This document shows, one piece after another, positions 59,324 through 64,000 of a stretch of 64,000 nucleotides of DNA. The DNA lies in contig ONJS01000006.1 in NCBI GenBank assembly GCA_900318205.1, positions 1 to 64,000 on the forward strand, in the 5' to 3' direction. The number at the start of each line of letters is the position of its first letter. The stretch's first letter is position 1. This stretch comes from an uncultured Prevotellaceae bacterium. GTDB lineage: Bacteria > Bacteroidota > Bacteroidia > Bacteroidales > Muribaculaceae. A program made the translations under genes and the position numbers. The notes beneath the pieces are model-generated. The model worked only from the letters and a program-made list of their open reading frames with translations, was not told the origin of the DNA and did no database searches.

Positions 59324-60031
59324 ATGGAAGACAAGCTGAAAATTCTGTTGTGCGAAGATGACGAGAATTTGGGAACCCTCACCCGTGAGTATCTCGAGGA
59401 CAAGGGCTTCAAGGCCGAACTGTATGCCGATGGAGAGGCTGGCTACAAGGCTTTCCTCAAGGGCAAGTATGACATCTGCCTGCTCGACGTGATGATGCCC
59501 AAGAAGGACGGCTACCAGCTCGCCCAGGAAATCCGCGCCGTCAACAGCGACGTGCCCATCATCTTTCTCACCGCCAAGGCTCTGAAAGAGGACATCCTCG
59601 AGGGCTTCAAGATCGGTGCCGACGACTACATCACCAAGCCCTTCTCGATGGAGGAGCTCGTGATGCGCATCGAGGCCATCCTGCGCCGCGTCAAGGGCAA
59701 GAAGGGCAAGGAAGTCACCGTTTACAAGATCGGTAAGTTCACCTTCGACACCCAGCGCCAGGTTCTCTTCACCGACGACCGCAGCGAGAACCTCACCACC
59801 AAGGAGAGCGAGCTGCTGAGCCTGCTGTGTGCCCACCTGAACGAGATTCTGGAGCGCAACTTCGCGTTGAAGACCATCTGGATCGACGACAACTACTTCA
59901 ATGCCCGCTCGATGGACGTTTACATCACCAAGCTGCGCAAGAAACTCAAAGAGGATCCCAACATCGAGATCATCAACATCCACGGCAAGGGCTACAAGCT
60001 CATTGCTCCCGAGGTAGAGACCGAGGAATAA
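59324..60031 (+). CDS. rprY: OmpR-family response regulator, RprY-like
   Basis: 235 residues. The receiver has ILLCEDDENLGTLTREYLED, phospho-Asp in CLLDVMMPKKDGYQLAQE, Thr in FLTAKAL and Lys in DYITKPFSME. The C-terminal winged helix ends 'ARSMDVYITKLRKKLKEDPN' and 'IINIHGKGYKLI'. RprY in Bacteroides binds DNA and has been linked to redox and acetylation-dependent control. Cotranscribed with rprX; a compact terminator follows. Confidence 0.94.
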   Translation: MEDKLKILLCEDDENLGTLTREYLEDKGFKAELYADGEAGYKAFLKGKYDICLLDVMMPKKDGYQLAQEIRAVNSDVPIIFLTAKALKEDILEGFKIGADDYITKPFSMEELVMRIEAILRRVKGKKGKEVTVYKIGKFTFDTQRQVLFTDDRSENLTTKESELLSLLCAHLNEILERNFALKTIWIDDNYFNARSMDVYITKLRKKLKEDPNIEIINIHGKGYKLIAPEVETEE

Positions 60032-60060
60032 TCCATCGACATCCATACCTATAATAAAAG

Positions 60061-60083
60061 TCGCCCCATCAGGGCGATTTTTA
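60061..60083 (+). terminator. Terminator of rprX-rprY
   Basis: TCGCCC (60061-60066) pairs with GGGCGA (60072-60077), 5-base loop, followed by TTTTTATTAT. Confidence 0.8.
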
Positions 60084-60160
60084 TTATATGGCAGATATAC
60101 TGTCGGTATCCTAAATTGCGTTAAATCCGGAATAATCTTCCACCGTCCGAGGTATAAAGG

Positions 60161-60191
60161 TTGCACTATTGGAACGAAAACACTAATTTTG
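60161..60191 (+). promoter_or_regulatory. Promoter of plsC
   Basis: TTG (60161-60163), 20-base spacer, TAATTTTG (60184-60191), about 28 bases before the ATG at 60220. Confidence 0.7.
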
Positions 60192-60219
60192 TGCGGTTAA
60201 AAATGTGATTAATCAAGAA

Positions 60220-60951
60220 ATGATATACCTCTATCGGATATACCAGTGGTGCATCGTGGCACCCATCATGCTTGTTTACAGCATCATTACCGCATTAATC
60301 ACCATGCTGGGATGCCTGTTTAACCAGGAATATTGGGGTTATTTCCCTGCCAAGTGGTGGGCGCGGGTGTGGTGCTGGCTGCATCTTGTCCGCATACGCG
60401 TCGTGGGCCGTGAGCTCATTGACCACGAGACGAGTTATGTGTTTGTCGCCAACCATCAGGGAGCCTACGATATCTTCTCAATCTACGGTTATCTGGGACA
60501 TAACTTCAAGTGGATGATGCGCAAGGGCATCACCAACATCCCCATCATCGGCACGGCCTGCCGCATGGCTGGTCACATCCTGGTTGATACCCACTCCACC
60601 CAAGGCCTGCGCAACACCATGGCCGCCGCCATGAAGAAGTTGCACCGAGGCATGTCGATCGTCGTCTTCCCCGAGGGACGCCGCACCGACACCGGCAAGA
60701 TGGGACCCTTCAAGAACGGCGCTTTCAAGCTCGCCCTGGAGTTCGGCCTGCCCGTGGTACCCATCACCATCGACGGCAGCTACAAGGTCATGCCACGCAG
60801 CACCTTCAACGTGACGCCCGGCACCATTATCCTCACCTTCCATGCGCCCATCGAGCACACCGGTGGCAACGATATCGCCCAGGTGAGTGCCCATTGCCGT
60901 GAAGTCATCCAGCAGGACCTTCCCCAAGACCAACGCGACACGCCACAATAA
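60220..60951 (+). CDS. plsC: 1-acyl-sn-glycerol-3-phosphate acyltransferase
   Basis: 243 residues from the ATG at 60220; an in-frame GTG at 60205 would add five residues. An N-terminal membrane anchor (WCIVAPIMLVYSIITALITM) precedes the acyltransferase core with the catalytic FVANHQGAYD (HxxxxD), 'KWMMRKGITNIPIIGTACRM' and VVFPEGRRTDTGKMG, the glycerophosphate-binding EGRR. It makes phosphatidic acid from lysophosphatidic acid. Single gene with a strong promoter; it converges on the CpsB-like gene. Confidence 0.93.
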   Translation: MIYLYRIYQWCIVAPIMLVYSIITALITMLGCLFNQEYWGYFPAKWWARVWCWLHLVRIRVVGRELIDHETSYVFVANHQGAYDIFSIYGYLGHNFKWMMRKGITNIPIIGTACRMAGHILVDTHSTQGLRNTMAAAMKKLHRGMSIVVFPEGRRTDTGKMGPFKNGAFKLALEFGLPVVPITIDGSYKVMPRSTFNVTPGTIILTFHAPIEHTGGNDIAQVSAHCREVIQQDLPQDQRDTPQ

Positions 60952-60961
60952 GCACAAACAG

Positions 60962-61028
60962 AAAACAAGAAGTGCAATAAATACTTCATGATGAAAACCA
61001 TCAACGTATTTATTGCACTTCTTGTTTT
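60962..61028. terminator. Bidirectional terminator with a perfect 23-base stem
   Basis: The arms 60962-60984 and 61006-61028 (AAAACAAGAAGTGC... and its exact complement) pair at all 23 positions around a 21-base loop. A-rich and T-rich stem bases supply a T-run in both directions, so it can end plsC (plus) and the CpsB-like gene (minus). Unusually long for a terminator. Confidence 0.75.
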
Positions 61029-61048
61029 GTCCCTGGACTTACCTGCCG

Positions 61049-61798
61049 TTACCAGACGATCGTGTCATTCTTGACTGTGGGCTCGATTTCACGGCTGAGT
61101 TTGCGCCACTCTTTGGAGTTGATATAGTCCATGATGATGTGGGCATGCTTGATGTTGTGCATATCGCTGCCCAGATAGTCGATCATTCCGTTGTGGGCAA
61201 ACCACAAGGCACTGTCACGGGCTTCCTCGCCGAAGTAACCGGTGAACGACAGAATATTGACCTGGAACTTGGCACCGGCATTGTGCAACTGCTCATAACG
61301 TTTGCGACGACGGGAGTAGTAGTTGTAACGCTCGGGGTGAGCCAGAATGGTCTTATAGCCCTTGACCTGCATGTCAAACAGCAGTTCGTCAAGGTTCATC
61401 AACTCCTGCTGGAAAGAGTTCTCGAGCAGGATGTGGTTGCCAGGCATCGGTATCAGGTGGTCGGCAGCATATTCCTTATCAAAATATTCATCCATGCGGT
61501 ACTCGGCACTCAAGTGCAACTTGATGCTGAGACCGGCATCGGTCACCGCGTCCTGGAGCTTCAGGAAAGCATCCATCAGGCTCTCGCGCGTGTTCTCAAA
61601 GGTCACCGCCGTCACATGGGATGTGAGGATGATATTGCTGATACCCATTTCCTGTTCGGCATGAAGCATCTCTAACGAGTCCTCAATAGAACGTGAACCA
61701 TGGTCCACACCCGGCAGGATGTGACAATGGATGTCGGTATTGTAGAAGAGCATTACCTGCTCTCTATTACTCTTGAACAAATTGCCAAATAGGCCCAT
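61049..61798 (-). CDS. CpsB/CapC-family PHP protein-tyrosine phosphatase
   Basis: 249 residues. Metal motifs: NTDIHCHILPGVDHGS, 'GISNIILTSHVTAVTF', 'LSAEYRMDE', 'TILAHPERYNYY' and YLGSDMHNIKH. This is the CpsB/YwqE manganese-dependent tyrosine phosphatase family, which dephosphorylates bacterial tyrosine kinases controlling capsule or exopolysaccharide export. No kinase or polysaccharide gene lies in the window, so it is encoded apart from its expected partners. Confidence 0.88.
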   Translation of the reverse strand: MGLFGNLFKSNREQVMLFYNTDIHCHILPGVDHGSRSIEDSLEMLHAEQEMGISNIILTSHVTAVTFENTRESLMDAFLKLQDAVTDAGLSIKLHLSAEYRMDEYFDKEYAADHLIPMPGNHILLENSFQQELMNLDELLFDMQVKGYKTILAHPERYNYYSRRRKRYEQLHNAGAKFQVNILSFTGYFGEEARDSALWFAHNGMIDYLGSDMHNIKHAHIIMDYINSKEWRKLSREIEPTVKNDTIVW

Positions 61799-61838
61799 AT
61801 TATAACTATCTAGTATTTTTATCTAACAAATTGACCTG

Positions 61839-61867
61839 CAAAAATAATAATTTTTTTTCTTATACAA
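61839..61867 (-). promoter_or_regulatory. Promoter of the CpsB-like gene
   Basis: Minus strand TTG (61867-61865), 18-base spacer, TATTTTTG (61846-61839), about 40 bases before the ATG at 61798. Confidence 0.5.
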
Positions 61868-61986
61868 CCTCGAAGCCCAATTAATTTATTAACAATTCAT
61901 TATCCTCATCTCTCCAAAATCCACCAGCATCCATCCGATAATAGTTAAAAATTGTGTTACCTGAGTGGAAAAAACCTAACAGAGTA

Positions 61987-62015
61987 TTGCGGGATGGAAA
62001 ATATACTTACCTTTG
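61987..62015 (+). promoter_or_regulatory. Promoter of trkA-trkH
   Basis: TTG (61987-61989), 18-base spacer, TACCTTTG (62008-62015), leader about 57 bases. Confidence 0.6.
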
Positions 62016-62077
62016 CCAGCGTGACTTTGTATTAATTCACGCATTACAGTTTATCGACCCTAACCCAAATTAAGTAT

Positions 62078-63424
62078 ATGAAAGTCATTATCGTAGGAGC
62101 AGGAGCCATCGGAGCCCATCTTGCCGACCTGTTCTCCAAAATCAGGCAGGACATTGTCATCATTGATGACGACGAGGAAAAGCTTGAGCGCATCCAGGCC
62201 GACTGTGACCTGATGACAATATACTCCTCTTCCAATACACCCATCAAATCGCTAAAAGAAGCAGGCGTGAAGAGCGCCGACCTTTTCATCGCCGTGACCC
62301 GTGACGAGAACCTGAACCTGAGCCTCTGCGTACTGGCCAAGTCGATGGGGGCTCGCCAAACCGTTGCCAAGGTCGAAAACGTCGAGTTCACCGACCAGCA
62401 AATCGTCAACTCGTTCAAGTCAGCCGGCATCTCGTCGATCATCTACCCCGACCAACTGGCAGCCATCGACATCGTCAACGGTCTGGAACTGACCTGGGCC
62501 CGCCAGCGGTGGGAAGTGCATGGCGGCTTGCTCACGCTGCTGGGCATCAAGCTGAGGAACAGTTGCGAAATTCTCAACCAGCCCTTCAAGGACATCTTTA
62601 AGCCCGATTCGCCCTACCACGTCGTCGCCATCAAGCGTGGCACGACGACCATCATACCCACTGGCAATGACATGCTCCTCGACGGTGACTATGCCTATTT
62701 CATGACCACCAGGGAGTTTGTGCCCAACTTGAAACACATCATGGGCAAGAGTCATTATCCCGATGTGAAGAATGTCTTTATCGTGGGCGGCGGCAAGACT
62801 GCCGTAAGGGTTGCCAACATGCTGCCCAGCGGGATGCGTGCCAAGATTTTTGAGAGCAACACCCATCGCTGCGAGGAACTCATTGAGCTGGTGGATACCG
62901 ACCGTGTGATGATCATCAATGCCGACGGACGCTCGGTGGCCAACCTGATGGAAGAAAACATTAAGAGCGCTCAGGCCTTTATCGCATTGACAGGAAACGC
63001 CGAAGCCAACATCCTGGCATGCCTCACCGCCAAGCAGCTCGGCGTGAGCAAGACCATTGCCATGATCGAAAACATGGACTACATGGACATCGCCGGCAAT
63101 GTCGATATCGGGACCATCATCAACAAGCAGGCCCTCACTGCCAGCCACATTTACCAACTGCTGCTCAACGGAGACGTCCGCAACATGCGCAACCTGCTGA
63201 CTGTCAATGCCGACGTGGCAGAATTTACAGCCCATCCCGGTTCACGCATCACCCGCAAGCGGGTGCGTGACCTTGACTTCCCTGTCGAAGCCGAGTTGGG
63301 TGGCATCGTCCGCAGCGGCAAGGGTTTACTCGTGAACGGCAACACACTGATTGAGCCAGGCGATATCGTGGTTGTCTTCTGCCACGGAACAGAAATCAGC
63401 CGCATTGAAAAGTATTTCATCTGA
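62078..63424 (+). CDS. trkA: Trk system potassium transporter TrkA
   Basis: 448 residues in two repeated halves. Each half has an RCK_N Rossmann domain (MKVIIVGAGAIGAHLADLFS; VFIVGGGKTAVRVANMLPSG) with an acidic ribose-binding end (IIDDDEEKLERI; IFESNTHRCEEL), followed by an RCK_C domain ('LLTLLGIKLRNSCEIL'; the C-terminal 'LVNGNTLIEPGDIVVVFC'). TrkA is the cytosolic NAD/ATP-sensing ring that gates TrkH. trkH starts 8 bases downstream. Confidence 0.96.
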   Translation: MKVIIVGAGAIGAHLADLFSKIRQDIVIIDDDEEKLERIQADCDLMTIYSSSNTPIKSLKEAGVKSADLFIAVTRDENLNLSLCVLAKSMGARQTVAKVENVEFTDQQIVNSFKSAGISSIIYPDQLAAIDIVNGLELTWARQRWEVHGGLLTLLGIKLRNSCEILNQPFKDIFKPDSPYHVVAIKRGTTTIIPTGNDMLLDGDYAYFMTTREFVPNLKHIMGKSHYPDVKNVFIVGGGKTAVRVANMLPSGMRAKIFESNTHRCEELIELVDTDRVMIINADGRSVANLMEENIKSAQAFIALTGNAEANILACLTAKQLGVSKTIAMIENMDYMDIAGNVDIGTIINKQALTASHIYQLLLNGDVRNMRNLLTVNADVAEFTAHPGSRITRKRVRDLDFPVEAELGGIVRSGKGLLVNGNTLIEPGDIVVVFCHGTEISRIEKYFI

Positions 63425-63432
63425 GCACTACC

Positions 63433-64000
63433 ATGTTCAATAGCCGATTGATATTCAAAATTCTAGGCACACTGCTCTGGATAGAGGCAGCATTCATGAC
63501 GCTGAGCCTCATCTTGGCCCTGTGCTACCAGGAGAGCGACATCATGCCTTTTGCCGTGACAATCGCCCTCACCGCACTAGTGGGAACAGGACTGAGGCTC
63601 CTGCTTGGACGCCATGCCGATAGTGCATTGAGCCGCCGTGACGCCTATCTGCTGGTCACGGTCGTCTGGATAGCCTTTGCGCTGTTCGGGATGCTGCCGT
63701 TTCTCATCGGCGGATATATCGACAATGCCACCGACGCCTTCTTTGAGACCATGTCAGGACTGACGACGACAGGAGCGACATGCATCGACAAGGTGGAAGG
63801 CCTGCCTCACGGCCTGCTCTTCTGGCGTTCATTGACACAATGGATAGGCGGGTTGGGAATTGTTTTCTTCACCATCGCCATCATTCCATCCTTTGTCGGC
63901 GGTTCGGTCAAGGTCTTTGCCGCCGAAGCGACCGGCCCCATCAAAAGCAAGATGCATCCTCGATTGACGACCAGCGCCAAGGCCCTGTGGGGCATCTATC
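63433..64000 (+). CDS. trkH: Trk potassium transporter subunit TrkH, N-terminal part (cut by window edge)
   Basis: 189 codons from the ATG at 63433 (MFNSRLIFKILGTLLWIEAA), open to the window end. It shows several membrane helices and the first selectivity-filter loop FFETMSGLTTTGATC, followed by 'WRSLTQWIGGLGIVFFTIAI'. This fits TrkH/KtrB-type K+ channels with four pore loops; the rest lies outside. Same operon as trkA. Confidence 0.95.
   Translation, partial: MFNSRLIFKILGTLLWIEAAFMTLSLILALCYQESDIMPFAVTIALTALVGTGLRLLLGRHADSALSRRDAYLLVTVVWIAFALFGMLPFLIGGYIDNATDAFFETMSGLTTTGATCIDKVEGLPHGLLFWRSLTQWIGGLGIVFFTIAIIPSFVGGSVKVFAAEATGPIKSKMHPRLTTSAKALWGIY

Noticed and set aside
1-64000. Search for tRNA, rRNA, riboswitches and intact insertion sequences
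   Set aside because: No cloverleaf with a TTCGANTC-type arm, no rRNA segment, no transposase ORF and no riboswitch class that I could recognise by eye; covariance-model searches could change this for the riboswitches.

Overview
The window is a contiguous piece of a Bacteroidales-type chromosome. The evidence is the str-S10 ribosomal operon without tuf between fusA and rpsJ, many promoters of the Bacteroidetes form TTTG-N19/20-TAnnTTTG, an RprX/RprY-like two-component pair, an EF-G2 paralog, a hybrid sensor/AraC regulator, a tig-clpP-clpX-recQ block and OstA/SurA-like envelope genes. Coding sequence is moderately GC-rich and gaps are AT-rich, which fits Muribaculaceae or Prevotellaceae-like lineages; the family cannot be fixed from sequence alone. 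No rRNA, tRNA, CRISPR array or intact insertion sequence was seen.

Layout. 1-8.2 kb, minus strand: rpsL, rpsG, fusA, rpsJ, rplC, rplD, rplW, rplB, rpsS, rplV, rpsC, rplP, rpmC, rpsQ (cut by the window edge). Three of these genes carry anomalies: fusA lacks the switch I segment, and rpsG and rplC lack a usable start for their conserved N-termini. 8.8-13 kb: a small membrane protein, then aat, clpA and clpS, an N-degron degradation cluster. 13.2-19.1 kb, plus: a TPR/kinase/receiver/AraC regulator whose phosphotransfer residues are mostly lost, a small ORF, a secreted SGNH hydrolase and an M13 peptidase. 19.2-23.1 kb, plus: an ECF sigma factor fused through one membrane helix to an outer-membrane-barrel-like domain, followed by a radical SAM protein and a Gfo/Idh/MocA-like protein. 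This is the best candidate for an undescribed system. 23.1-30 kb: repeat-rich gaps around a RibD-like reductase, a guanine-deaminase-like enzyme, PepD, a DUF3127 protein with an SSB-like tail, an AlbA-domain protein and a second SGNH hydrolase.

30-41.2 kb, minus: PHP phosphatase, mutL, an OstA-like LPS-transport protein, two SurA/PpiD-like chaperones and an M16 peptidase. 41.3-47.4 kb, minus: recQ, clpX, clpP, tig. 47.5-49.7 kb, minus: an ECF sigma factor and a four-gene small membrane-protein cluster with two YtxH proteins and a holin-like protein. 50.2-57.3 kb: uvrA, an AlkD-like protein, hemW (minus) and EF-G2. 57.8-64 kb: rprX-rprY, plsC, a CpsB-like PHP phosphatase (minus), trkA and the start of trkH.

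Functional links: Aat, ClpS and ClpA can feed the ClpP encoded 33 kb away, next to ClpX and trigger factor. EF-G with a missing G2 motif and an EF-G2 with altered GTPase motifs lie in the same window. Intergenic regions share a recurrent repeat vocabulary: degenerate TTTAGAC-like heptamers, a GGCATCCGC leader, GAGACGC palindromes and foldbacks.
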